A stretch of 64,000 nt of DNA from Glossina fuscipes (GCF_014805625.2 NW_023998414.1:1101733-1165732); one strand, 5' to 3'; shown: positions 13,057 to 26,165, counted from the stretch's first letter. Program-made: numbers and translations. The notes: generated by a model from the sequence alone, not told the origin.

Positions 13057-14439
13057 GTGAGTAAATTTAATATTTGTGAAAAAATTATTGTTATCAGTGC
13101 TTTTTGCTACCATATCACACTCTTTGATGATAGCATCGTAAAGTTTAATGTTCAATTGATATATTGATTATATGGTACGCGCCACAGGTATAACATTATA
13201 CGCACATATAATACTGTGAGGTGGATTTGTTTATAAAATGAAAACAATCGTTCTTTATTCGTCGAACAACGATTTCGTCTCCTCTACAGCCCGATTAATA
13301 TTTCTTATTGATATTTTGCTCTTGACATAGGTATAATCGATTAAAAAATGATCAACTTTGAATTTGGTTTTTGACTTAGTTCATTGTTGGTTCTGCGCGA
13401 TATTCGCTCAATCGCTCGATTATTATCTGGTCGTAAATATGGATCCTTGTTTTAGGTCCCCTAATTATGTATTTCATGGCTTGCTGGTAGTCCGAGATCA
13501 TTAGATACTGCAAAACTCCAAGGTCTCATTTTTGCGTACGTACAGCATGTGTTCACACTTGCTTACCTAGAAATTGGGTTTGTCTTTATTCATGCTTACG
13601 ATCGCTGGCGCCAAGTCACATTGGCAACTTATCTTAAAAGGGAGAAGTACTCCCCTATTGCTGTCAAATAAGTCATACGCGAATATCGTATATATAAAAA
13701 CGTAACTATGTGAATATCGTTTATTTTCAAAACGCTATAAATTCGTACATAATCTACGATACGTTATGATAAAGTATATGAAGAATACCGTATTATTATT
13801 AATCAGGCATTGAATAAAGGGGATGGATGATCATCGCTTATCGTGTGCCTATGTCGCAATCACATATCGTAGTCATGCTACTATGTGATTGTTATCAATA
13901 AATTCGACACGAGCTAAATGCAATTTTTTCTTGAATCCTGATTAAGGATTAGGAAATCGTTTCTCGCGAATTGTCTTCAAATATTGATTACATTTGGGCT
14001 GGAAGATATAAAAAATATTCATCTACAGGTGCCACAAGCGTTTCACTGAACGCAATAGATTTCTGATTTAGGTCTATTTGGAGCCCGACGATAAGGAGAT
14101 TAACTGTTTCAATTATTTTTTTCTCTATAAGAGAGAAAATTTGTTACTCTCAGAAATAGATAAGCTACGACAGAGATTTTGAATGGAATGAAAAAGGAAT
14201 CCCTACATGCTTTCTTGACTTACGTCGATGACGTATGATGACAATTGTCAAAGTCATGGCAACAAAGACACAACTTTGAAATTCTGTAGATAATGCAAAG
14301 GTTTACAATAAAAAGTAAAGTTTTTTTTTTCTTCTTTTATTTTAAATGAGTAATCAGTCAGGGTGTATCCCCTACACGTGTAACTTGGTGACGGTCAGAA
14401 AGAAGTAAGGGTAGGGAAACAAATTTTTTGTTTTTTTTC

Positions 14440-14900
14440 TGATCAACTACTCAGATCGTACCGCTATAGACGGGCGGGCACGCTGGTGATTAGGGACGTT
14501 TATAGAAAGTGTGGGGTGAAAAGGAGTAGCGTTTGTGAGCGTTCGACTTGAAAATGGACATAGCAGGTACGAGAGGGAAGACCAATGCTGGTAGGTTGTT
14601 TCGAAGACGGCAAAGTACGGTTAAGAAAAGACGAGTCGCGTTAGTGTTTTATCCGGTATGCATGTAACTTCAGGTCGAATGGCTGGAAGCGACAAGTGGG
14701 TATAGTCCTACTGAAGGATTTATTTTGTTAGGCATGTCTGTCTCTCTTATCTCTGCAGAGTCTGGCCTGAGTTTGTAAGTGAAACTTAAGCGGAACACAG
14801 TCGATACTCGAGCGTATCGGGAGATCTGTACACACTTTCGTCGCCCATAAGCACGTGGAGCATTTTGGCGTACGCGGTCAAAGGTTACCAAGCAAAGTTT
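14440..14900. other. Locally GC-richer island
   Basis: Compared with its AT-rich neighbours this segment is close to balanced composition and rich in CpG (GACGGGCGGGCACG, GAGCGTTCGAC, GACGAGTCGCG, GTACGCGGTC). It has no recognisable product. It could be a promoter or leader, an ancient transposon fragment, or inserted foreign sequence. Confidence 0.35.
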
Positions 14901-15739
14901 AGAAGCTCTCTACCCTAATTTCGGCTGAACATAGGTTATGTGAATGGTTCGGATATCAATAGTAGGGAAGTATTTTCTTCATCACTTTAAAAAACCTAAA
15001 CTTTTAAACTGGATTTTCGACACTTCGAACAAACGTTCTGTCCAACGAACATCGTTTTGTATTCTAATGCCGAAAATATCAAGGGTTGCCGTTTCTTTTA
15101 CATTGATACAATCAAGAGAGGGGAGTTGTTCATTATTTTACCTGTGCATTAGGAAATTACCTGTGTCTCGATTCTTCATGGTCTCTTACTAAAGGAAACA
15201 AAAAGCAATGACGCGAGATACTGTCGTCTACACAGGGATACGTAGGGTTCTCCGTTATGCTTAGGAAGTCGTTAATGAATACCGGGAGGTTATTTTGTTA
15301 CGGATATTAATGAAATTTCTAACTTTGTGTTCATTACCTTCAAATTGATGTTTTATACCGCTTAAGTGCGTTGAGCGGTGTAGATTTTATATAACGACGT
15401 GTTATACGATCGTTCTTGCTTGAGTTGCTTGATAGGAAATTTAATTTTTTTGTCATTGAAGTAGGTAACGATTACTCTGTATGATTGAATGTATTTCACA
15501 ATTAATCGAATTTGTCCATCCAGTCCAGTGATTTATAACTAAATTCAGATATATGAAATATTTAAACAAGCAATGTTCGAATCAAACCGACCGTTAATAT
15601 CAGTAACGTTTGGAATTAATATATGGGGGGACGTTTTAATATATTGTTATTGCCATTATAATTAGGCTGTTCAAGCTAAGAGTCCGGTTCGTTATTCTCA
15701 TTACCAAGCTTAGCAAAACGATCGCTGAGGTAAAAGAGT

Positions 15740-16560
15740 GTGTAAATTTTTTTGCTTTGCTGTGCTAGCGCTGCTGTTGTCGGTATTCGGACTGCAAGCA
15801 TTGACACATATAGTCGTGGCTTTAATATTGTTGTTGCTATTATTCTTTAATGCAGATTCAGTTTATCGATGTCTGTTAAACATAGGCGATGCAACCACTG
15901 GCCAGCTTGTCCCGTTATCATCATCACCATCATCACCAGCTTTCATCCGCGATGAAGGCAGTGTTAATTGCACGATCGCGATCAACAGCGAGCCTTGCTT
16001 ATATTTAAAGTTTTTACAGTTACGAATTTAGCCTTTTTGACACCAGTGTAATAGTGTAATGATCATCATGTCCGCTCACTGTAAAATCAGACGAAAGACG
16101 CTCGTTCGTTTACAATATTGTTCCGTTTTATGCCGTATTTTCAAGTTGCTTACGTTGTTATTGCTCTGATGCTGTTGCTACTGTATTTTTTATTATTGTT
16201 GGTTTTGCTGCTGTTGCTGCTGTTGCTGCTGCTGCGATTGCGTCGTCATGTTGTTTCCTTTTTATTGTTGTTGTCTTATCGTTATATTTGTTGCTGCTTT
16301 CCATGCTACGATTAGTTTATTGCTTTTATTTTTTGCCACAGGTATCATCACTGCTGCCATTGCTGTCAGTATGGGCTATTTACTGCTTTTCGATGGCATT
16401 GCTGTTGTTATTGCCGATTGCGGTTTATATAGATATTGCCGCTGTGATTGTATTATTCTATTCTCGTTACTATTGTTGTTGTTATTGCTGTTTATGTTTA
16501 TGTTTTTGTGTTGTGTTGATGTTTCTTTTATTGCTTGTGTTGCTTTTATTTATTGGACTA
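15740..16560 (+). repeat. Interrupted TTG/CTG/TTA trinucleotide-rich domain
   Basis: TTG, CTG and TTA triplets recur in phase-broken clusters, giving artificial leucine-rich frames. The complementary CAA/CAG strand would encode glutamine but is cut by stops, so neither strand is a gene. It is decayed microsatellite. Confidence 0.6.
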
Positions 16561-17136
16561 GTTTTTTTATTGATTTGTTATATACTATTGTTGCCATTAC
16601 GTTTCGCGAATTGTTTCGATTCTGCTTCGTTACCTTGTTCTGGTTTTTGGAGGTGCTGTTTTTGTAATTCGCTCGATCGGTCAGTTGTCAGGCTAACGGT
16701 TCTCCTCTCACAGTACAATTTTGCCGGCGGGGGTTCGTTGTTTGGGAATGCAATTTTTTCGAACATTCATTAGCAAGTAAATATTTGTTGCACACACAAA
16801 CCAACACACTTTTTAAGTTTGTTCTTTTAGTTTTAATTTTTTCTTTTCTGTTGCACTTCATTGGAAACTTTGCGATTTTATTGTGATCTTAGAAATTGGT
16901 TATGTTGCTATGTCCACGAAAACTATTACTTTTTACTGCGATTAATGTAAAATATAACCTCACCTTGGCAAAACACTTCCAGCTTTTTCGATGCACAAAC
17001 GCACAAACACACAACACTATTGTGTTAGGAATGTGGCAGCTACAGCCTAGTGAGTGTATGTCCACTCAATAAGTGTTATGCCTTTACCCTCTGAGGACTT
17101 ACGACAGCTACGACCGATTATGGTAAAACGAAACTG

Positions 17137-17180
17137 AGATTTGAACCCGCGGCCATTGACTTGTTAGACGCGATTTGCCA
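17137..17180 (-). mobile_element. tRNA-like Pol III promoter remnant (SINE-like)
   Basis: On the minus strand an A-box-like TGGCAAATCGCG is followed by a B-box GGTTCAAATCT. The spacing (about 21 bases) is shorter than in a true tRNA and the arms do not pair, so this is a decayed tRNA-derived insertion or chance. The surrounding sequence is not repeated elsewhere in the window. Confidence 0.3.
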
Positions 17181-17227
17181 CAGCAGTGATTAATATTTTC
17201 TTATCTTTGTTTTTTTCTTTTGCCCAG

Positions 17228-17267
17228 GACTAGTCAAGGACAATTTATACTATTTTATTCTCAACAG
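17228..17267 (+). other. Weak candidate 40-nt exon
   Basis: An acceptor with a long pyrimidine tract (TTTTTTTCTTTTGCCCAG, ending at 17227) is followed after 40 bases by CAACAG|GTTAGT, a good donor. Two frames are open: TSQGQFILFYSQQ after one base, or LVKDNLYYFILN after two. Neither is recognisable. A tRNA-derived insertion lies about 50 bases upstream, so the splice-like signals may be accidental or repeat-derived. Confidence 0.18.
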
Positions 17268-17911
17268 GTTAGTTGGTAAAATAATAAATAATAATAAAAA
17301 AATAAATAAAAAATTAAATCTATTTACGTTTATATTATGGGTCAATCGGTTTATATACAAAAACACTGCTATCATGATAGACAAAATAAAACCCCTTCAA
17401 CTCAAATTGGGATAGGAAAACTTAAAATGTATATTCACTTGCTCGCGCGACACTCATGTGACTCGTATGATAAAGTCTGATCAGTCTATATACGGTTTCG
17501 TTTTCTGGGGCCGTCCATTTGCTCATTTGCTCATACATTTTTCATTTGCAAAAGTAGCCGTAGACGAAATCTTATTTCAATTTTTTAGTTCACTTACACG
17601 GAGCAGCTAAGCGAATAGTAGGGCTACCGTTTTATATCTACTTAAGTCGCGAGAAAGAGAGAGAGATTAACGCATCCTTCACCTATGATAATGTAAGAGC
17701 GCATTACAGAGTGTGAATGTTAATGGTCGTCCATTTCATGCATTGCATACAAAAGCAACTATTGTTGCAATCCTAGCAACGCATTTTACAATGCATGCAA
17801 CAAAGCCTTCGAATCGTTTTTTGTATATATCATTCCTCCATTCTTTCATTTTGTTCCATTTCATTCTACTTAACTTAACTGCTACGGTTACAGTTTATTT
17901 TGCAAAAAGAT

Positions 17912-17939
17912 CAAAAAAAAAAAAAAAAAAAAAAAAAAA
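17912..17939. repeat. Poly(A) tract
   Basis: About 28 A, a possible retroposon tail or simple slippage tract. No attached element was recognised. Confidence 0.8.
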
Positions 17940-20319
17940 CTATAATATAAATAATAAATGTCATCATGCAAATTATATTACATGTGACGTACGTGCATAT
18001 GTGTGTTTATGTGTGTGTGTGTGTGGGTGCATGTGATTATATTAAATTTGTTTTCGCAGTTATTCACATAATATATCAACCCGCGGTAAATGACATTTGA
18101 AGAAAATGCATAAAACATGATAAAGCCATTAAATTGCTGTTAACTATTTAAATTAAAAAAAAATGCAATTTTTTTTTTGTTTTTTTGTTTTTTCGTTTAC
18201 TGGCCACCACTACGTATACATCATATCATACTTGCATGCGAAGCTTGTATTAACGCTGTAATACCAAATATATAAATATATATATATGAACGCATATAAA
18301 TTGCGAAACACGTAAACATAAAATGAGTAAGATTGCATGAGCGTAAGTGTAAGTGTAGGCAGAGCTACTAAAGAATGCCCTCATAGCCGAACTTAATTAA
18401 GGCTTAGTTATGCGCTTCTTTTCTTTTTATGAGTTTTAGCAATGATGGTTATGTTAAAGTGCAAAAGTCATATTTATTTACCGCTTCTCTCTCATTTCTC
18501 TCTTTCCCCAAAAATAAGGCAAACAATTTTAATTAAAGTTTGTTAAAATTCGCCAGCAAAAAAATTTGAGGTTATGTTTTTTCTATTGATTTACATGATC
18601 CCGATAAACGATATGCAGGGCAAAGTTCTCATATGTGAGTGAGAGCGAGTCAGATTTTGGATTTGGAAATTCTCGAACGCGTAACTACGAGTGCATCTAA
18701 CATCTTCGATACTTTTGGGTTTCATCGTAAAGATGGCTATGCGTTTCGTGGCAACTGCCCTATAGGCATAGTTAAGTGATTGTTTTGTCCACAACTGAAG
18801 TCCTTTATTTCAAGAATTAGCCGCCTTTGTCCTGCAGTTGTCCGTACATCATATAATACACTGGCGCTACACTGTCCTCCTTAACTACATTATCGTTGTG
18901 TATTTTGGTCCGACAAAATGAGGGAACCTTTTCGCAAGTTTCGTGACGATCGCAGCTGGTAAAATCTCGGGAAAAACAATTGCTCCGGACGGAGTTGAAT
19001 TTCTATTTACTTCTTTCTTCTGATCTTAAGAAAAAAGCGGAGAAAAAAGAAAAGATATATAGGGAATAGCCATAGCCTGTTGGGTGTAATCCGTGATAAC
19101 TGAGTTGATAATCGCGATTCTTATACACTCGGCTATTCGATACGAAATCGTAACCGGTTCTTTCTTTCATAGAAACGCAGAGATTTTAGATGCGCCTCGT
19201 TTTCACCAGAGGGAGAACACAACACGTTCATATCGTTCTGTCTTAATCGGGCGAGTGGCGTTTTCTCATGTCGTATGCCATAGATGTAACTTGGCGTTTT
19301 GGCCGTCTTGACTATTAAAAATCTCTTCTCACAGTGCTCAACGATTTTTTTCAACTTTTCATTCTGAAGAAATGTTTACGTGAAATTTCTAATAATAGTT
19401 GTTTAACATATCACTCTTGAACATATCACTCTTTTACATATCTGTGTGTCTACGGTTTGTAAATATGTTCTGATGTGCCGCCATCGCCAAGTTACCCTAA
19501 ATGGTTGGTTGAGTTTTACAATTTGGGAAATGAATAATTTTGTAAGAAAATTCATAAATTAAATAAGAAATAAAAATAAAAAAAAAAACAAAAGGAGAAC
19601 GAAAAGGAAAACGAAACCGAGAACGAAACCGAAAAATCGACGAAAAAGGTTAAAGTTGTTAAAACAAAGGTCGTTTAGCAGAAAATACCATTTATTTTGA
19701 AGACTTAAACACGTAAACGGTTGCTTTGTCTCTCGCCTTACCGTCCCACTGAACAATTTCATACAAAAGAATTCCTTAAAGCATTTGCCCAAGGCATAAG
19801 CAAAAGCAACAGAAAAAAATTACAAATAAAACGAATAACTTAAAGAATCAAATGAAGTAAAGTAAAATGTAATAAAATTTTATTTGATTTTTATAATCAA
19901 TGACAATGCAGATGTAGATATCGGTAGCGACAGCCATAAAAGACGAAAACGGTTAGCGCATACAATCAATCGGTCATCACACATATACTTATATACATAA
20001 TGATATAGATAATAATAACGATTACGAATAAGATGAAGGAAAAAAAAAAACTATTCAAAAGTTTACTTTTTATCCAAATGCCAACGCATTTGACTCCTCG
20101 TCGTCTGTTCTCGACATAAAATTTCTCATGCATTAGTCTAACGCATATCACAATAGAAAATATATATATTTTCACTTTCATACATTATCAGCTACAAAAT
20201 GTATGATAATAAGGCAATAAACAAATAGAAAGAGCTAGATGGATAGAATTGATTGAAAGAGAGAAAGGGAAAAGTTGAGTTGAAGAGACGGTGACCTAAA
20301 GAGTGAAAGAGTGAGAAAG

Positions 20320-20366
20320 TGTGATGGTAAGAGAGAGAGTGAGAGAGAGAACGAGAGAGAGAGAGG
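20320..20366. repeat. (GA)n-rich tract
   Basis: Imperfect GAGA/GAAC repeat. The longer Ser/Leu frames on the minus strand arise from it. Confidence 0.8.
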
Positions 20367-20535
20367 GGTAACATTTTTGTCGATATTTATTACGGTGCAA
20401 TAAGAAAAATATCTCAATTTTTGTTCCTGATATATGTGTGCGAGAGTGTGTGCATTAAAATATTTCTAGAGTTAAGAGGAAATTTGTGTGCTAAGTGTTT
20501 TAGTGAATTGGAATTTATATGTGTTTGCATGTGTC

Positions 20536-20537
<2 letters not shown>

Positions 20538-20564
<27 letters not shown>
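20538..20564. repeat. (TG)n microsatellite
   Basis: Pure TG run. Confidence 0.9.
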
Positions 20565-20566
<2 letters not shown>

Positions 20567-21175
20567 TATGTTTATGTTTAAATGATGGGAGAGAGTAAAA
20601 TACACTTTCTATTTTATAAATGTAATGCATTCTGCTTCTTCTTTTCTTTTTGTTTATATCTTTTTTTTTTTTGTTTTTATTTTTCTATTTATTACTCTCA
20701 TGTTCCCTTAACATTGTAAAAGTTCATCTTACAATGCTATACTTCCCCTTGCGTTCCTTCGCTCTTTCTGCATGCACTTATGCTGTTTGCCTACAAATTT
20801 TTTACATTTCTTCCATTTCCTATTTTGTTAAAGTTATTCTCGTTGCTTTTGTTTTCTTTTTTTTTTTCGATTCTCCCAAATTCCATGCACGATGCACTAA
20901 GCACTGTGCACTATGCACTGTGCACAGAGCTTTGAAAGTGTTTCTTACTCCGCTGGCATGTATAATGTCTATCTTATGCAAGCAAACACCAAACACGTAT
21001 ACATCTATGTACATTATACAAATACATGCGCAAATACAAAACACACATCTAAACCTAAAGTTAAAGGTTTCTTATAACTTTGCAAATGTATTTCGCTTTC
21101 AACACTTTTCATGTGTTGATATGCAGCAGCAAGAAAAATGTATATTTGCGAAAGACTAACTGAAACTTGCACATG

Positions 21176-21200
21176 TACACACACACACACACACACATAG

Positions 21201-21233
<33 letters not shown>

Positions 21234-21236
21234 TGC
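21176..21236. repeat. (AC)n then (AT)n microsatellite
   Basis: CA run directly followed by TA runs. Confidence 0.9.
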
Positions 21237-21692
21237 ATATGCATATGTACGTTCTTTCTTGTTCATATGCATTCAAAAAAAAAAAAAATAAATAAATAAA
21301 TAAAAAAAAAAAAAAATCTCTTGTTGCACAAATTCAATGTTGTTTCCTTTCCATCTGTTAGGCTTCTTATGTTATGCTTTAACACTTACTTACTTATACA
21401 CGTACACACACACACATACACACACACACACACCTATTTATATATACATGCACATGAAATTTATTTACATAAAGAGCTTGAATTTCTATTTAGGTTCATT
21501 TTTATTTTTCATTTTTTGGTAGAAATTTGAGATGTTTTCTCTTATGATCTCGTTATTTTAAACACTTAACTTTTTACCATAAAATGTGTATACAAGTATG
21601 TACATACGTGGCTTTATTGTTCGCATTATCCTTTCAACTCAAGGCAAACAAATGTTTGTTACTCTGTTGCTACTGCTGCTGCTGATGCTGAT

Positions 21693-21792
21693 NNNNNNNN
21701 NNNNNNNNNNNNNNNNNNNNNNNNNNNNNNNNNNNNNNNNNNNNNNNNNNNNNNNNNNNNNNNNNNNNNNNNNNNNNNNNNNNNNNNNNNNN
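21693..21792. other. Assembly gap, 100 N
   Basis: Exactly 100 ambiguous bases, the conventional size for a gap of unknown length. The left flank is a CTG-rich stretch (ACTGCTGCTGCTGATGCTGAT), so the missing sequence is likely a trinucleotide repeat that broke the assembly. Any reading frame crossing it is artificial. Confidence 0.99.
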
Positions 21793-24390
21793 TTTGTTTT
21801 TTACTTTCTTTCATTTGGGTTTTAAATCTTTTAACGAAATATTTACTTTCATTGTTCACGTGCTTGTTACCGTTATTGTATGAATAACAATGACTTTTTA
21901 TTTAAAGACCGCAAATATCATCAACTCGGTCAATGAGATTTTTATTTTATTACCAATTTTTTCACTTAAAATTTTCAAATAATAATATTAAATACATCGT
22001 CTCCTTATACGTAACATAAAAAAAGGAGAATCTGAATTTCCCTTTCCCCTACACTACTACTTATTAAAATCTCAAGTAGAAAAAAGATGAATTTTCTTTT
22101 GAATATGAATTTGGGTTTCCTGTGTAGGCCATCATCTTACAAATGCACTTAGAGTCGATCTGTTCCCTGTACTCATAAAAAAACAAAATCACTCATATAA
22201 ACATAGGATATAAATAAATAAATGGCGCTTAGGGAGTGAAAAGAAGAAACGAAGCTAACCTTAGACAGCCAACTTCTCAAACAAGTTTCGCTTAATTAAA
22301 GTATTTTCCGTTGCCGCGTATAGGCATTTTCACTTTAAGGATCTAATAAAAGTTACTTTGAAATTTCAAATGTTTTTTTTCCTAATAAAGTTTACTTCGC
22401 ATTGCTCACATCGCAGAGCCAAGAGATTCTTAGTTACTACCCGCCAATCTTCAAACCCAATGCATTAACATTTCAAAACATATATATGTTACAGTTACTT
22501 ACGTTACGTTACTTTTGTCGTTTTCAAGACAATAATGAAATGAATATCAAAATCAAAATGAATTTCATTTGTTCATAAAACGTCGGTTCGCTGATTTTAA
22601 ATGCGTTGCGTAATGGCATAGACGATGTCGAACGCTGTGGTCGCTCGAATTGCACAGCTGTTCCAGAAAACCTGCATCGTCCCAAATCGTTTTGAAAAGC
22701 AGACAGCATGCTTGAGATAGCATACACGTTAATAATAATAAAAGATAGATAGAGAATAGATTTACTATTTTCCATTGGCCGCTTTTTTCGATCACTTTTT
22801 GATCAAAAACAACAGAGTGTTGACGATTAAAAGCACTGTTTAGCGGTTCGCCTGAAATAAAGAGGATTTTTTCATGCAATATGTGAGATAATAGATGGAT
22901 GAGCCATGAATTGATCATCACATTCCCGAGTCAAATTGACCGTCAGCCGATGACGGCCAGTGAAAGTCGGCTACAGTTGAAGTCTGAAAAGGTTATAGCG
23001 TTCGTATTTTCGGTTACACCCAACACAATATTCATCGATTAGTTTTCAAAAGATACAGAGGATCAGTAGTGAGGAGTTTCAGTTTCTTCGAGATGCCCTC
23101 AGTTTTTCAGGCATGTTGGTGGTGGATGATTGAGCCTATAATGTACGAACACCTCAAATGTCAAGCTAGCCTTAGCGTTATTATATTAGCATAGCCGGAA
23201 AGAAAAAATTCCTCACAATAATTCTCATGCCATTTATGCCATTCCGCTGATGTCCACAAGAATGGATAATTTTTAATAGCGAACGATTTAATTTCATATT
23301 TAATGCGATATTTATCTTCCTTAAAATTTAGAAAGCACTTTAGCATCTTAGGTGCATGTAAAGTCCCGAGCAATGGTTTGTAGAATAATACGTCAAATTA
23401 TATGATAGAAGATATGGGCTATGTTTTGAAGGAAAGACCGAAATGCTTAGCTTAACTTACATTCACGTCTTGATCAGTGATTTTTTTTAGTGCTTCTTTT
23501 TCCAGTGTTTGTGTCCTTTCTTACCTTTATTTGCGCAAATAGAAAGTAAAGGATTGCAATTAAAAAGAAGGAAATTTTCTACGTTCGCATAAACATCAAA
23601 TGTGGACGTTTCGGTTGGGTTTTTTTTTTTTTTTTTTTTTTTTTTTGATAAACGAGATACAGTCGGTCTTTAGCTAGTGTTTGAAATAGCTCTCGTGGCG
23701 CGTCTTGCAAATTTGACACTACATATGATCTAAGAGCAACAAGTGTCGTTAAATACCTTAGACCTCTCCTACCTTGACACCATGTGTAATTATCATAGCA
23801 ACACTTATTTTGCAAGCAGGTTTAAACTTTTGAGATGATATGATATAAAATTATAGCAAAATGAATTTTTTTCTCAAAGGTTTTTTTTGTTTTTTTTTTT
23901 TTGTTTTTCATACATTTTCGTCATAAAGTGCAGAAAATCAGATCAGATCAGACCACGCGTGAATACTTATTTTTTATGAGAACTTTTGTGTTGGATGGAG
24001 TGCAAAAACTGACAAGTGGATCAAGTTGATCCAAATTTGGACAATAGTAGTGTTTTATGCAATATTACCATTATGGGATAATCTTTAACATGGAATATAA
24101 TATATTACTGGAAACTTAAGCTTTTCGTCATGCAAAAGCTCGCTTTAAGTATGAATTGTTCGGTTATATGAAGAGTCTGTAAAACTTGGCCTATTCAAAT
24201 CGCGTCTTTCACATAATTTCAGTTTGTTTTGCAATAACATTACTCAGCGAGTTTGAAAATTGGAAATATTTTTCATATAACGACATTTTAAGATAAACAT
24301 TTCATATTTGGAAAGTGAGATTGAAAATGATCCGTTGCAATATATTTTCAATAATGTTTTTTGTTAGGCGAAAAAAACTCAGTGTAACAA

Positions 24391-24575
24391 ATTTCATCGA
24401 AATATCTCAAACACTGCCACTTGTGGGATATTAAACAGGCAGATAGACGGACAGACATATAGACCCGCTTAAATCGATCCTGCATATAATTCTGATTTGA
24501 TCAGTACCGAACAAACGGTAAATTTATCTTCAATTCTACTGGGTACTACATGGGTTTAGGGTGTACCTTAAACAG
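24391..24575 (+). repeat. Helitron-like fragment beside the mariner relic
   Basis: AACAAATTTCATCGAAATATC leads into CAGATAGACGGACAGACATA, CTTAAATCGATCCTG and, at the end, TTTAGGGTGTACC. It has the same landmark order as the copies at 34447 and 63045. It is noncoding and diverged. Confidence 0.55.
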
Positions 24576-25216
24576 GAAGAAGGCAGGAGGATACATTTAC
24601 TGATTTGGTGTTGGAAATGCCAAAATAATAATAATGTTTTTTAAACAAAATTATTCTGCAGGACGGAGCTCATTTTCAGATGTCTGATGAATAAGTAAAA
24701 CTTTTGCATCTATGGAGCCGAAAAGCTACGAAAAATAGTCGAACAAATGCGACGAACGATATTTTGATACGACCTTTCAGGTGGCCATGTGCTTGAGATA
24801 GAGTGACAGATAGCAAAGCGATAGACGAGACCGATCTAAAAACGGACAAAAAGATCAGAGAGGATCCGCGCTGAACTAACACCAGTCGAGATTATATACA
24901 TTTTATAGAGCATCAAACGCTTCCATCTCATAGTTATTATTATACAGACGGTGGCGGGTGTAAAGAAACGTGAGGCCATCTTATTAATGGATAATCCACA
25001 AGACGTAATGAATGCAAATGAATAACATTTAATAGGCATCGCCAATAAATAATTATTGCGCAATATTCAGAATGGAGCCCACTTAGCGAAACGAGTAATA
25101 TACAAAAAATTTTGTGTACCTTAAAGCAGCACGCTTTACGAACGTCCATTGATAAGCAGAGAGATTTTTTTACGTAAACATGCGTAAACAAGGTTTCCAA
25201 CTGTTCCATGCATAGG

Positions 25217-25740
25217 GCATTTTAAAGAAGTTCATCATCTCATACAAGCGTAAAAAGTCATCGATTAGTCCAAGAGAGATTAGTCCTCTTTGAGACCAAA
25301 GCGAAATATTCATGACCATAAAATTTTGCTGTGCATATAGTTGGACGAGCAAGGTGTTGTGTATTCCGAGCTGCCAAAAACCGAATGAAACTGTTACTGC
25401 AAATGTCTAGTAACGTCAAGTGGACAAATTGAACGATGCTTTGTTGGAAAAAAAAGAGATCAGCAATAGCGTCTAACAGATGCAAAGTCATTTGCTTGTA
25501 CGACAATGCTCGACGACTCATTGTAAGAGTTGTCAAGGGTGCATTGTTGCAGCTCGAATGGGAAGTTCTGTCGTACCCTACGCACCCGCCCTCTACTTAC
25601 TCTCACTGCTCAGATCGATTGCAGCATGGCTTGATTGAAGAAGTGCGCAGATGTGTCGATGATTGGATCGAACTTATATATTCTCCATAAATGCAAGGTT
25701 AAAAACGATAAGAAGAAACGGTAATGTAAAGCCAGTAAGA
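25217..25740 (+). mobile_element. Mariner transposase relic (C-terminal half, inactivated)
   Basis: Conceptual translation with frame changes gives the order of mariner-family transposase blocks: YKRKKS (about 25243), KRNIHDHKILLCI then a TAG where mariner has tryptophan, DEQGVVYSELPK (25340-25380), KVICLYDNAR (about 25484-25513, with the second catalytic Asp at 25502-25504), ALLQLEWEVL, LQHGL, and VRRCVDDWIE near 25640-25670. The first catalytic Asp block (GDEKW in the family) is scrambled. The stretch that should hold the third Asp (HPPYSPDLAPSDYHLF in related elements) carries a deletion. At least one stop and two frame changes are present. No terminal inverted repeats were located, and the N-terminal DNA-binding half is not recognisable. 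It is an old, non-autonomous fossil. Confidence 0.8.
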
Positions 25741-26125
25741 AGTATTGATCTAAAAATTGATTTTCTTAGAATCGGCCAAAGGGTTAACGTAATAGCGATA
25801 TTGATTAAAGGCTTCTCACACCCATATTTAACAAATCCTATAGGAATTGTTTTGGGCAGCAGTGAGTGTCGCAGCGGTGAGTCCTAAAAAACTAAAATCG
25901 TCTTTACGCGAACATAAATTTCGTACTTGTTTTAGTTGAATTTTATTCTTTATATAGATTGCGTTGAACTTTTTTTTCTTTCTTCGCCACCTCAATAAAT
26001 AAAATTTAAATATCATTTTTATTTATCTTTTATTTATTTATTTTATTTTATTTTATTTTTTATTTTTTTTTTTTGTGACTATTAGTTGTTGTTGTTGAAT
26101 ATTTTTTATTTATTATCGTTCCAGC

Positions 26126-26127
<2 letters not shown>

Positions 26128-26164
<37 letters not shown>

Positions 26165-26165
26165 A
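26128..26165. repeat. (AT)n-(GT)n microsatellite
   Basis: AT run passing into GT. Confidence 0.9.

Larger units (their letters stand above)
13057..24390. other. Noncoding stretch with GC-richer island, TTG/CTG domain and gap
   Basis: It holds the GC-richer 14440-14900 segment, the TTG/CTG-rich domain at 15740-16560, a weak tRNA-like remnant, a weak exon-like interval, GT/GA/CA/TA microsatellites (18000-21430), and the gap. None of the reading frames is recognisable. The longest ones follow simple repeats or T-rich sequence. Confidence 0.6.

Noticed and set aside
15738..16773. Leucine-rich frames with signal-peptide-like starts
   Set aside because: They begin at non-ATG codons and follow TTG/CTG repeats, and overlapping frames look equally good.
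21586..21859. Frames spanning the N block
   Set aside because: They cross unknown sequence and cannot be supported.
22565..22921. 118-residue minus-strand frame
   Set aside because: No similarity to any family I know, no codon pattern, and the overlapping alternative frame is similar in length.
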